53,129 nucleotides of DNA, from contig RFZJ01000018.1 in assembly GCA_009920765.1 (NCBI GenBank), forward strand, positions 1-53,129, given 5' to 3'. Below, in pieces: positions 1 through 8,445 of the stretch. Positions within the stretch are counted from its first letter, which is position 1, and the number at the start of each line of letters is the position of its first letter. The position numbers were made by a program, and so were the translations under genes. The notes below the pieces were generated by a model, which was given only the letters and a program-made list of their open reading frames with translations, was not told the origin of the DNA and ran no database searches. The stretch comes from Planctomycetota bacterium (lineage in GTDB: Bacteria; Planctomycetota; Planctomycetia; Gemmatales; Gemmataceae).

Positions 1-926
1 CCAGCCCCACGCATCCTACCTACAGCATCAATTTCGTCGATAAAAAGAATACACGGGGAGTTATCCTTGGCAGTTTTGAACATATCGCGAACCCGACTAG
101 CACCCACCCCTACAAACATTTGGATAAACTCTGAGCCACTTATGGAGTAATAAGGAACACCCGCTTCTCCAGCTACAGCCCGAGCTAAAAGTGTTTTTCC
201 AGTACCCGGGGGGCCTACCAGCAAAACCCCTTTGGGAATGGTGGCACCAAGCTTGGTGAATTTATCTGGGGATTTTAAGAATTCAACGATTTCCTGCAAC
301 TCGCCCTTTGCATGTTGCAAGCCAGCAACATCTTCGAAAGTGACCTTCATTTTGGTCTTTTCATATTTTTTAGCAGGACTTTTGATGTAATTGCTGAGAA
401 ATCCACCCCCCATGGGATCGCGAAACTTGGGCAGTATGAATAAAAAAAACACAATCAAAATGATTGCAGGCAGAATCATCATGATAAACCAACTCAAACC
501 CGCAAAATTATCTTCCTGCTGGTCAACAAGCAAACCGTTGCGAATAAGCTTATCCATTTGGGCAACTAAGCCTGGATCATCCAATTTGGCGCGGTTAACA
601 GTGAATTTACCCCGGATCCCAGCTTTTTCCTTAAGCCTTTCATCTTTGATATTTTCAGGATCGATCACATCCACCGAAATCCGATCAACCCCAATGAAAG
701 TTATCTTTCTGATTTTTTTAGAGTCTTCCTCATCAAGCATAAGCTTGACAAAATCGGAATATAAAACCGTATTATTGTTACCAACCGAGGAACTGAAAAG
801 CAAAACAAGTAATAAAAAGAGAATAACCAGCCAGCCAAGATTCCCGCTAATATTGGAAAAAGATCGCTTTTTAGGGGGTTTTCCAGAACCTTGTGGCTGA
901 GACCCATTTTGGGTGGGGTTGGTCAT
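1..926 (-). CDS. ftsH: ATP-dependent zinc metalloprotease FtsH, N-terminal part (cut by window edge)
   Basis: Membrane-anchored AAA+ protease that degrades unassembled membrane proteins and some soluble regulators. Only about 308 residues lie in the window; the second half of the AAA module and the zinc protease domain are beyond position 1. Visible are a basic N-terminus, a first membrane segment near residues 31-47, an extracytoplasmic domain, a second membrane segment near 146-166, Walker A GPPGTGKT at 238-245, the pore-loop motif [13 protein letters not shown] near 271, and Walker B ILFIDEID at 293-300. This topology and spacing is that of FtsH. The start is an ATG at 926 preceded by GGAG six bases upstream. 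The Tex-like gene lies upstream on the same strand, 124 bases away, so cotranscription is possible. Identification is firm; only completeness is unknown. Confidence 0.95.
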   Translation of the reverse strand, partial: MTNPTQNGSQPQGSGKPPKKRSFSNISGNLGWLVILFLLLVLLFSSSVGNNNTVLYSDFVKLMLDEEDSKKIRKITFIGVDRISVDVIDPENIKDERLKEKAGIRGKFTVNRAKLDDPGLVAQMDKLIRNGLLVDQQEDNFAGLSWFIMMILPAIILIVFFLFILPKFRDPMGGGFLSNYIKSPAKKYEKTKMKVTFEDVAGLQHAKGELQEIVEFLKSPDKFTKLGATIPKGVLLVGPPGTGKTLLARAVAGEAGVPYYSISGSEFIQMFVGVGASRVRDMFKTAKDNSPCILFIDEIDAVGRMRGA

Positions 927-1050
927 TAACTACTCCAAAAGAACAAACAAAGAATGCCTTTAATTATGTTAGCTTCTTCCAAGGAAGCGAAACTATTTTA
1001 GGAATTATTTTGTTTCAGGAAACTTACATAATGATGCTGCTGTAAAAACA

Positions 1051-4000
1051 TTATTCGGGATTGCCATTCCCCTCTTGATCTTTTTGTGGTGCAGACTGGT
1101 TACCTTGACTTTGGTTATCCGCAACCTTCTTGGTTTCGCCAGCATCGCTAGGAGTTGACTTCTCCCAAAAAACTGCCAGTTCTGCAAATGTTCCCAAGGG
1201 AGAAGCACCCGATAGCGCGGACTGGGATAAATTAGGCTTCTCGATGGGCTTTTGGCTCGAGAATGTTCGAATTTGTGGTGGCCTGTTGGGATCCAGTCTT
1301 TGTGGGCGCGCACCTCTGGGCTTATCATCACGTGGTCTAAATGAACTACTGCTGCGGATGCTACCTGCACTTGCCCCACCACCACTAGGTCTTGAACCTG
1401 GGAATCTACCCGCCGGCCTTTCTGGTGAACGAGGGCGGGATGGAGCACCTTGCGCAGGAGAAGTGTTTTGATTAGCCTCAGCAGATTGGGGTGAAGAATC
1501 TGGACGCCGATCCGGCCTTTTTGGGTACTCTCGAGCAGGTACTCTGGAAGATCTTCCATGGCCTCGATTATCAGGCTCTCGATTTGGATTAATCATGGTT
1601 AGCGATAACCGAGATTTTTCTTTATCCAAAGCGATAACCCAGACAGTTACAATATCTCCTACGCTAACAGATTCGTAAGGACTTCGGACGTAGCGTGCAG
1701 AAATCTGGCTGATATGAACCAAGCCACTTTCTTTGATACCCACATCAACAAAGCAGCCGAATTCGACAACATTTTGCACCACACCTGCAAGTTCCTGACC
1801 AAGCTGTAATTCTTCGAAATCCAACTGTCTGGTGCGATAAACCGGCCCAAATCGTTTAGCTTGTTCTTGTGAAAGGGGATGAATTAATTCATCAAGAAAA
1901 TCTTTCAAGGATGTTACAGAATCAATTCCAGTATTTGCGACGATATCCTTGAGATTCGCATCCATGGCTTTTTGCAGAAGCTCATTTTTTTTCTCGGGGG
2001 TTTTCCATTCATCCTTGGTAATGCCAAAAACATCAAGAATTTTCTTGGCCATCTCATAATCTTCAGGATGAAAATTAGTGGCATCGAATGGCTCATCCCC
2101 GCCATGGACTTGTAAAAATCCTGCGCAAAGCTCGAACTTTTCAGGGGTTAAACCCGAAATTTCAAGTAATTGTGCTCGGTTTTTAAATGGCCCATTCTTC
2201 TTGCGATACTCCACTATTTCCTGGGCTAACAATTGATTTAAACCCGATATGTGACGCAAATAACTTGCCTCACATTTATTAAGATCTGTACCACCTATAT
2301 TCACGCAGGATTCAAGTACATTATCAAGCGCAGGGCGGAGATATCGATGCTGGACTTCAAATTCCACCAGACCAGAAACGATATGAACAGGATCAATCTT
2401 GACCAATTCTTTAAGCGGATTTTGCAATCTCCTACCAATCGAGACCGCTGAGCGCACACCTACATCAGAATCGGGAAGCTCTTCCTTGCCCAAAATTGAA
2501 GATGCATATTCCGAAGAACCAGCTTCTATCACAGTTGCAAATTTTACTTCCGCTGGAGCTTCAGGAAGAGCTTTAACACTTGCCTTGGCTTCAATAACCA
2601 ACTTCTGATATTCGGCCTGTCTTCGCTCTTTTTCAAGCTTCTTCTGAGCTTCAATTTCTTCTTTTTTCTTGGCAGCCAGAGCTTCTTGCTCTGCTCGTTT
2701 AATCACGGCTAAAGCTTCCATCTCTGCTTTCTTAACTGCAGCAAGCTCCTCGGTTGTTGGTTCTACGCCATCATTATTTGCGACAGGCGATACTACAGCA
2801 GCAGGTATTTCAGGAACAACCACGGGTTCTGGTACAGTTACAACAGGGGCACTAGCCATAGCAGATGGCGCTTCTACAGCAGAGTCTGCACTAGCTTCAT
2901 CTGTACTGCTTTTTTCGGCAACTTCCTCAGCAGGCAATATCTCTTTATTTTCTTCTTCAAGATGCTTTGGATTTTTAAGCCGAGAGATCAATTCGTAAAG
3001 CAAGGCTTCAGTAGCTTTTGAAGCGTTACCATTATCTAATGCAATAGTACTGATTTGATGTTTGCGAATTAATTCTTCAAGAATTAACAGGCTCAGTTCT
3101 TTTTTTCCTTGAGGTTGATGGGGGAATATCACGGCGTGATCAATTAGCTTGCCTTCCTCATCAATTACTGCAATTTTACAGCCATTTCGAAAGCCCGGAT
3201 CGATTGCAAGTATTTTAATTGGGCCCGCAGGATTGGCCACGAGGCGGTTATGGTAAAATCGGGCAAGCAAACTGGCTGCATGTTCTGAGGCCCTTTCACC
3301 CAAGTCGCGTACACATTCCCTTTCCATCACGGGCTTGAGAATTTGATCAACAGCGACGCTCATCGCTTTTTTGATAAGTTCAACATATTTATGCGTATAA
3401 GCAGGGGCAGTCGCCACTTTTACTTCGGATTTGGTTGCTACCTCAGAAACCGCCCCCGCATCAGACGATTGATCTGCTGACGATGGCTGCACTTCAACTG
3501 GAGAGGATTGTTCAATGATTGCCGGCTGGGATGAAGGTTTTGCAACAAGGGCTTCGAGGGCATTTTTCTTGACTTGTTCGATATCCCAATCAAATAACAC
3601 ATTAAGAAACCCGTTTTTCTCTCCTTTACCGATTTGAAGGTATTTTCGTGCTTGGACGGTTCTAAGTGGCTCAACGTAGGAAAAAAATTCTTTTAGTTCC
3701 AAACCATGCTTATCGCGAACTTTATTAGTTTTAGAAACTCGCAGGTTACCAAAATCCCATAAATCATCACGTACGGATGCACGAACAGCAGGAATTTCAC
3801 TCAGTTTTTCAGCAAGAATTTGGACTACACCCTCGGTAATTTTTTCGATCGTTTCCAGGCCTTTTTCTGGATTGATCATGGTTGGAAGAATTTCGTCAAG
3901 GTTGGCAACTGAAGGATCTTCATTCCAAAGAGCTTCAGCAAAAGCTTCGAGGCCCTTTTCCCGGGCCCCCGCTGCAAGAATGGACTTCCTAGGTTTCAAA

Positions 4001-4344
4001 GGAAGATACAGGTCTTCGAGTCGTTTGGGCGATTCAATAGCAAGGATTTGCAATTTAAGTTCTTCAGTTAGTTTTCCCTGGGTTTCCAAAGCTTTAAGAA
4101 TCATTTCCCTGCGATCATGAAATGTTTTTATTTTAAACAAGCGATCGCGAATCGCCCGAATAACCGATTCACTCATTCCGGCAGTTTTGGCACGCCTATA
4201 GCGGGCGATAAAAGAGGGGGATTTTCCTTCGAGGAGTAGGTTAATTGCGCTTTCAACATTATTTTTTCGAAGTTGAAAATTTTGAGCAATTCTTGAAATT
4301 TCGTTAGCCCCGATTGCGCCCTGAGCTATTTGTACCGTCTGCAT
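1051..4344 (-). CDS. tex: Tex-family S1 RNA-binding protein with long disordered insertions
   Basis: Tex proteins are cytoplasmic nucleic-acid-binding factors thought to act in transcription or RNA metabolism. The domain order fits: Tex N-terminal helical region (about 1-260, with FIARYRRAKTAGMSE near 45), YqgF-like domain from about 375 (ILAIDPGFRNGCK), helix-hairpin-helix region about 690-745 (NGPFKNRAQLLEISGL), and an S1 domain about 846-917. At 1097 residues it is some 300 longer than a usual Tex (about 770-780). The extra length is an S/E/V-rich stretch near 268-316, an A/P/V/E-rich then K/E-rich charged segment near 457-600 that splits the YqgF domain, and an R/P/S/G-rich tail from about 918. 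The conserved sequence resumes correctly after each insertion, so frameshift is unlikely. It is divergent from the polymerase gene at 4540. No strong ribosome binding site is seen at the ATG. Confidence 0.93.
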   Translation of the reverse strand: MQTVQIAQGAIGANEISRIAQNFQLRKNNVESAINLLLEGKSPSFIARYRRAKTAGMSESVIRAIRDRLFKIKTFHDRREMILKALETQGKLTEELKLQILAIESPKRLEDLYLPLKPRKSILAAGAREKGLEAFAEALWNEDPSVANLDEILPTMINPEKGLETIEKITEGVVQILAEKLSEIPAVRASVRDDLWDFGNLRVSKTNKVRDKHGLELKEFFSYVEPLRTVQARKYLQIGKGEKNGFLNVLFDWDIEQVKKNALEALVAKPSSQPAIIEQSSPVEVQPSSADQSSDAGAVSEVATKSEVKVATAPAYTHKYVELIKKAMSVAVDQILKPVMERECVRDLGERASEHAASLLARFYHNRLVANPAGPIKILAIDPGFRNGCKIAVIDEEGKLIDHAVIFPHQPQGKKELSLLILEELIRKHQISTIALDNGNASKATEALLYELISRLKNPKHLEEENKEILPAEEVAEKSSTDEASADSAVEAPSAMASAPVVTVPEPVVVPEIPAAVVSPVANNDGVEPTTEELAAVKKAEMEALAVIKRAEQEALAAKKKEEIEAQKKLEKERRQAEYQKLVIEAKASVKALPEAPAEVKFATVIEAGSSEYASSILGKEELPDSDVGVRSAVSIGRRLQNPLKELVKIDPVHIVSGLVEFEVQHRYLRPALDNVLESCVNIGGTDLNKCEASYLRHISGLNQLLAQEIVEYRKKNGPFKNRAQLLEISGLTPEKFELCAGFLQVHGGDEPFDATNFHPEDYEMAKKILDVFGITKDEWKTPEKKNELLQKAMDANLKDIVANTGIDSVTSLKDFLDELIHPLSQEQAKRFGPVYRTRQLDFEELQLGQELAGVVQNVVEFGCFVDVGIKESGLVHISQISARYVRSPYESVSVGDIVTVWVIALDKEKSRLSLTMINPNREPDNRGHGRSSRVPAREYPKRPDRRPDSSPQSAEANQNTSPAQGAPSRPRSPERPAGRFPGSRPSGGGASAGSIRSSSSFRPRDDKPRGARPQRLDPNRPPQIRTFSSQKPIEKPNLSQSALSGASPLGTFAELAVFWEKSTPSDAGETKKVADNQSQGNQSAPQKDQEGNGNPE

Positions 4345-4539
4345 AGTTTCATTTCATTAAGTAGTTATGGGCAGATAGTGAAAAATCCTGCCCTGCAATA
4401 GAGAATGTATCTGTAAATGAGGGATTCTTCCACTAGATTTAAGCATTCGGAAGAATATTTATTCCAAGCTTGACAAGTTGTAAATCACAGTCAATATACA
4501 TTTGTACATTTATCTTCGTCTTACCGTAGGGAAGCAAAC
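4345..4539. promoter_or_regulatory. Divergent intergenic region between tex and the Y-family polymerase
   Basis: This 195-base AT-rich region must hold promoters for both divergent genes. On the plus strand there is a perfect TTGACA at 4470-4475 followed 17 bases later by a poor -10 (AATATA, 4493-4498), about 40 bases before the polymerase start. An imperfect inverted sequence, GGAAGAATATTTATTCC, lies at about 4449-4465 just upstream of the -35. It is too imperfect to call an SOS operator. No clear promoter is seen for tex. Confidence 0.3.
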
Positions 4540-5841
4540 ATGCCCCCGGGCTTGCAACATTTGGAATTTTCGCCCATCGTTCATCTTGATGTCGATGCAT
4601 TTTTCGCTTCCATTGAACAGCGGGATGATCCCAAATTAAAGGGAATCCCCGTTGCTGTAGGCACCGGAGTAGTTGCTAGTTGCAGTTATGAGGCAAAGCG
4701 TGATGGCATTAAAACAGGCATGCGAATTACCCAGGCCAGGCAACTTTGCAAATCTTTACGGGTTGTACCCGGCGATCATAGGCGCTACGAAATAGCAGGC
4801 AGACAAATTCTGGGAATTTGCAAAGAACATTCCAGCACCGTAGAAATGGCCTCACTGGATGACCTGTACATGCGGCTTGCACAAACAGGCCCCACAGAAC
4901 GTGAGCAGATTACCACCGCATTACGCGAACAAATCTTACAAGAAGTTGGGCTGAAAGTTTCCATGGGTATGGGAAACAACAAAATGATTGCCAATGTTGC
5001 AACCCACCATGCCAAAGAACTTCGCATTTCATCACAACGAAAAACTGCTTCCCGATGGATACCGGGAACTTCTATTCTCCCCGAAACAAAACATTTTTCA
5101 CCCGTGGTGGCGGTGTTGCCAGGCCACGAAAAAAATTACATCAGCCCTTGGCCCGTCGAAATTCTTCCCACCGTTGGATCTGTGGGTAAAGAAAAATTCA
5201 TGCGCCTGAATGTCACTCGGGTTGCAGAAGTTGCTGCGCTTCCCCTCGAAGTTCTTTGTGCTATGTTTCAAAAGCGCGGCCCCTTACTTCGCGACTATTC
5301 CCTGGGCAACGACAACAGGCCACTACTTACCTCACGCACCCCGGAGTCCATTTCCAGATGTACCAGCTTTAATCCACCCACTGCAGATCTGACTTTTCTT
5401 GATGCAATGCTTGCGCATCTTCTTGAGCGCGCAATTTCCTGGATGCGTTTCAATAAGCTCGCAACGCGTTGCCTGAAAATTTACCTGCGCTATGGGGATC
5501 TTAAAGATGCCCACAACAATCTTCACTTTAAAACGGCTTGTGATTCAGATGCGCTTTTGCATCAGGTTGCAAAAGAAAAATTAATCTCGCTATACACACG
5601 CAGGCTCCCCCTGCGGCTTTTAGGTGTGGAACTTGCCCAACTCGAACCCGCATCAACATCGAATCTCCTATTCATCGACCTAGATAAAGAACGCGCAGAC
5701 AGGCTTGCAAAATGCAAGGAAGACATTCGATCAAGATTTGGTTTCATGGCGGTAACCCTTGGTAGCTCGCTGGTATTGGCTAAAGATTTAAACAATGACA
5801 GGGATAATTTCAAATTAAGAACGCCGTGCCTGACAAGGTGA
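4540..5841 (+). CDS. Y-family DNA polymerase (DinB/UmuC-like)
   Basis: Translesion DNA polymerase of the DinB/UmuC superfamily. The palm begins with IVHLDVDAFFASIE (13-26), giving the first catalytic aspartate D17 and the aromatic steric-gate region FF at 21-22. GVVASCSYEAKRDGIKTGM (43-61) is the conserved finger segment. The second metal site reads SLDD at 105-108, where most family members have S-[LI]-D-E, so the glutamate is replaced by aspartate. A C-terminal little-finger region follows (about 250-370). Length (433) suits the family. The ATG at 4540 has AGGGAAG just upstream. The gene stands alone, divergent from tex, with truB 45 bases downstream on the same strand. It is more diverged than a typical DinB, and its N-terminus carries no beta-clamp motif I can name, so I leave the symbol empty. 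Confidence 0.88.
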   Translation: MPPGLQHLEFSPIVHLDVDAFFASIEQRDDPKLKGIPVAVGTGVVASCSYEAKRDGIKTGMRITQARQLCKSLRVVPGDHRRYEIAGRQILGICKEHSSTVEMASLDDLYMRLAQTGPTEREQITTALREQILQEVGLKVSMGMGNNKMIANVATHHAKELRISSQRKTASRWIPGTSILPETKHFSPVVAVLPGHEKNYISPWPVEILPTVGSVGKEKFMRLNVTRVAEVAALPLEVLCAMFQKRGPLLRDYSLGNDNRPLLTSRTPESISRCTSFNPPTADLTFLDAMLAHLLERAISWMRFNKLATRCLKIYLRYGDLKDAHNNLHFKTACDSDALLHQVAKEKLISLYTRRLPLRLLGVELAQLEPASTSNLLFIDLDKERADRLAKCKEDIRSRFGFMAVTLGSSLVLAKDLNNDRDNFKLRTPCLTR

Positions 5842-5870
5842 CCAAAGCAGGTTGATTCATTAGAATCAGC

Positions 5871-5878
5871 AGGAGGAG
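5871..5878 (+). promoter_or_regulatory. Strong ribosome binding site deciding the truB TTG start
   Basis: AGGAGGAG lies 8 bases upstream of a TTG codon at 5887. The first in-frame ATG in truB (5941) falls inside the conserved NKPKGMSS motif, so it cannot be the start. The near-perfect Shine-Dalgarno sequence therefore supports TTG initiation. Confidence 0.8.
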
Positions 5879-5886
5879 AAAACATC

Positions 5887-6804
5887 TTGCTGAAAGAGTG
5901 GACTGGAAATTCTGGAATAATCGTGGTGAACAAACCCAAGGGTATGTCTTCACGCACAGCGGTTGATCATGTACAGGGGTGGTTTGCTGAAAAAATACCC
6001 ACCGGGCATGCAGGCACTTTGGATCCCTTGGCAACCGGAGTCCTGGTGATTTGTTTAGGCTGGACCACCCGCTTGGTTGAATACATTCAGGCCATGAAAA
6101 AGGTTTATAAAACCGAGATCATGCTGGGTGCCATAAGTGAAACCGATGATTCAGAGGGCCCAATAAAAGAAATCCTGGTAGAAAGAACCCCAACCTTGAT
6201 TGAAATACAAACTGCACTAAGGCATTTTGAAGGTGAAATACTTCAAACGCCGCCCTCCGTTTCCGCAGCCCGAATCAACGGGAAAAGATCTTACAGACTT
6301 GCTAGAAAGGGAAAGCCGGAATTACCCCCTCCCAAAAATGTCGAAGTTTCCTCCATCCACATTATCAAATATGAATACCCATTACTTGAATTAGAAATCA
6401 CCTGTGGAAAGGGAACCTACATCCGATCAATTGCACGCGATTTGGGACAGCTTTTAAAAACTGGCGGTTATGTTTTGCAACTCGAACGAACCTCCATTGG
6501 AAACTTTACCCTTGAAGATTCTCATTCCTTGAATGAACCCTCATTGGAATCAAAAGACATAATTTTACCACAGGAACTTGCTCTTGAAAAAATGCAGAAA
6601 CTTTCGCTTGAAGGCTTAATTTTAAGGTATGTACTAAATGGCACTAAAACACCATATACTTTTCCGAATGCAAAAATACCAACAAACAACATTTTTGCAA
6701 TCATGGATCCCAACAATAAATTCCGGGCAATAGCAGAGTACAGGCCCAACGATAAAGTGCTTAAAGCTCTGAAAGTATTTCCTTTTATTGATCCAAACAA
6801 TTAA
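5887..6804 (+). CDS. truB: tRNA pseudouridine(55) synthase TruB
   Basis: Converts uridine 55 in the T-loop of tRNAs to pseudouridine. The N-terminal half shows the family core: GIIVVNKPKGMSSRTAVDHV (10-29) and GHAGTLDPLATGVLVICLG, in which the aspartate of GTLDPLATG is the catalytic nucleophile. The conserved KVYKTEIMLG and KGTYIRSIARDLG motifs follow, the latter typical of TruB near the end of the catalytic domain. Length (305) is normal. The start is a TTG with a strong ribosome binding site. It follows the Y-family polymerase by 45 bases and precedes an M28 peptidase, with no functional link to either apparent. Function is assigned with high certainty from the motifs. Confidence 0.96.
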   Translation: MLKEWTGNSGIIVVNKPKGMSSRTAVDHVQGWFAEKIPTGHAGTLDPLATGVLVICLGWTTRLVEYIQAMKKVYKTEIMLGAISETDDSEGPIKEILVERTPTLIEIQTALRHFEGEILQTPPSVSAARINGKRSYRLARKGKPELPPPKNVEVSSIHIIKYEYPLLELEITCGKGTYIRSIARDLGQLLKTGGYVLQLERTSIGNFTLEDSHSLNEPSLESKDIILPQELALEKMQKLSLEGLILRYVLNGTKTPYTFPNAKIPTNNIFAIMDPNNKFRAIAEYRPNDKVLKALKVFPFIDPNN

Positions 6805-6885
6805 TCTCTCTGACAAGATATTTATGTATCGCCACAATGCATGGCGAAGATTATGATGCAGGCATCTTTATTTCTGGAGTTTTTC

Positions 6886-7860
6886 ATGCAAAACAAAATC
6901 TGGCTAAAAGCCTATGCTTACACAACACTAATCATGTTTATTGCTGCATTGGTCTTTAGCATTAAACTACACGCAGAAGTCAACTCGGAAAACAAGAACA
7001 TGAAAGAAATGCCATTGCCTTTCGATCCTGAACAATCAATGAAATATTTAAAGGAAATATGTGATATTGGGACGCGCATAAGTGGTTCCGAAGGGATAAT
7101 AAAACAAAGGATCTTGATAAAAAAACATTTCGAAGCCTTGGGTGCCAAAGTTATTGAGCAGGAATTCAAAGCAATTCAGAAAAGCACAGGAAGGCCCACC
7201 CCCATGGTTAACATGATAATCACCTGGCACCCTACTGCCCGGGAACGAGTGATCCTCTGCTCTCATTTTGACACCAGGCCATTTGCTGACCAAGAAACCG
7301 ACCCCAAAAAACGCAAAGGTACATTCATCAGCGCAAATGATGGAGCATCCGGAGTAGCCCTTTTGATGGAAATGGGAAGGCACATGAAAAACCTAAATTG
7401 CAATATAGGGGTGGACTTCGTTTTCTTTGATGGAGAAGAATTTGTATTTGATCCGGATGACGAATACTTTTTCGGATCAAAACATTTTGCCCGGGAAGCT
7501 CGCAAAAACACCCAGGCAATTAAATATCGTTCTGCTGTTCTCCTGGATATGGTTGCAGGTAAAGATGCAAAATTCCCAATCGAACAAAATTCCTGGTGGA
7601 AAGCAGGCCCGATTGTTCGCGAAGTTTGGTCCACCGCCAATCAACTTAAAATCGAATCCTTCAAACTTAATGAATTCAGCCGTGTCGCTGTTGAAGATGA
7701 CCACACAGCTTTAAACAATGGGGGAATCCCAGCAATTGACATCATTGATTTTGATTACAAGCACTGGCACAAGCTTTCAGATACTCCGGAACAATGTTCG
7801 GGAGAAACCATGGCAGGAGTCGCGAAAGTTTTAGGAAGCTGGATACAGCGCCAGCATTAA
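6886..7860 (+). CDS. Exported M28-family zinc peptidase / glutaminyl cyclase-like protein
   Basis: Predicted secreted metallo-aminopeptidase of family M28, which includes glutaminyl-peptide cyclotransferases. An ATG exists at 6841, but the ATG at 6886 has GGAG six bases upstream and begins a clean signal peptide: a basic start, a hydrophobic core, then LHA at a likely cleavage site. The mature part has an HFDTRPF segment, ANDGASGVA (metal-binding aspartate), FDGEEF (glutamate pair) and KHWHKLSDTPEQCS near the C-terminus, whose histidine would complete the metal site. HWHKLSDTPEQCS resembles the cyclase branch (HxxxDxxExxS-type ending), so N-terminal pyroglutamate formation is as likely as peptide cleavage. 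It would act outside the inner membrane. Substrate unknown. Confidence 0.85.
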   Translation: MQNKIWLKAYAYTTLIMFIAALVFSIKLHAEVNSENKNMKEMPLPFDPEQSMKYLKEICDIGTRISGSEGIIKQRILIKKHFEALGAKVIEQEFKAIQKSTGRPTPMVNMIITWHPTARERVILCSHFDTRPFADQETDPKKRKGTFISANDGASGVALLMEMGRHMKNLNCNIGVDFVFFDGEEFVFDPDDEYFFGSKHFAREARKNTQAIKYRSAVLLDMVAGKDAKFPIEQNSWWKAGPIVREVWSTANQLKIESFKLNEFSRVAVEDDHTALNNGGIPAIDIIDFDYKHWHKLSDTPEQCSGETMAGVAKVLGSWIQRQH

Positions 7861-7898
7861 ATTGAGTCTTTAATATTGTATCCAGCTACGGGTATACC

Positions 7899-8432
7899 AT
7901 GGAAATCAGTCAGATTCTTGCAGGCGCAGCCATTTGCACCATTCTTATATGGCTCGGATTTGTCAGCTTTAAAGCTCATTTCAGGCATGTTTTTTTTCTC
8001 ACAAAACCGAATGATATCGAAATTGTCATTCCCTACCAAATCCGTTTATGCAGATTGATTGGTGGATTCTTCATGATTATTTTGGCACTTATGCTAGCCT
8101 TTGCAATGATATACCTAGAAGAACCTGCCCAACACCTTGCAGACCTTCGTGATCATTCTGAAGAATCAAAAACAAAACTAATATACACTGCAGAACAACT
8201 CAACTTTGCAACCCGTTATGCTTTATTCTGGATAAGCTTTTTAATTGTTTTATTGCTTCTAGTCACAACAAGCAGCATGGATGCCATATTCTCATGGCAA
8301 TACCAAAAACAATTACGTGAATCCATAGCTGCACTAAAAGCATTCGACCTGAAAGGCGAAAACTCGGCCGAAAGAAGAACAAAGAACAACCAAACATCAT
8401 CTATTAATCAGCAATTTGGCAACGAAAACTGA
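7899..8432 (+). CDS. Membrane protein of unknown function, three predicted membrane segments
   Basis: I do not recognise a family. The 177-residue product has hydrophobic segments near residues 5-22, 50-72 and 106-123, a short charged stretch between the second and third (about 73-100), and a polar tail rich in N, S, K and R. A membrane location is clear; no catalytic motif is seen. It lies 38 bases after the M28 gene. The downstream fused lipid enzyme begins either 17 bases inside its 3' end (TTG at 8416) or 13 bases after its stop (ATG at 8446), so the two are almost certainly one transcription unit. The link to lipid metabolism is inference from position only. Confidence 0.75.
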   Translation: MEISQILAGAAICTILIWLGFVSFKAHFRHVFFLTKPNDIEIVIPYQIRLCRLIGGFFMIILALMLAFAMIYLEEPAQHLADLRDHSEESKTKLIYTAEQLNFATRYALFWISFLIVLLLLVTTSSMDAIFSWQYQKQLRESIAALKAFDLKGENSAERRTKNNQTSSINQQFGNEN

Positions 8433-8445
8433 TTGGTATAAAAAC

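Noticed and set aside
391..900. 169-codon open frame antisense to ftsH
   Set aside because: The minus strand reads as an unbroken FtsH with all motifs, so this frame is a shadow.
2550..2985. Frameshift or assembly error as the cause of the Tex insertion
   Set aside because: The conserved YqgF sequence resumes in the same frame after the insert and codon composition stays coding-like.
2669..2998. 109-codon A/S/T-rich open frame antisense to tex
   Set aside because: It is the complement of the A/E/P-rich insertion in Tex; composition explains the lack of stops.
4449..4465. SOS (LexA) operator before the Y-family polymerase
   Set aside because: The inverted sequence is imperfect and matches neither the E. 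coli nor the Bacillus LexA consensus.
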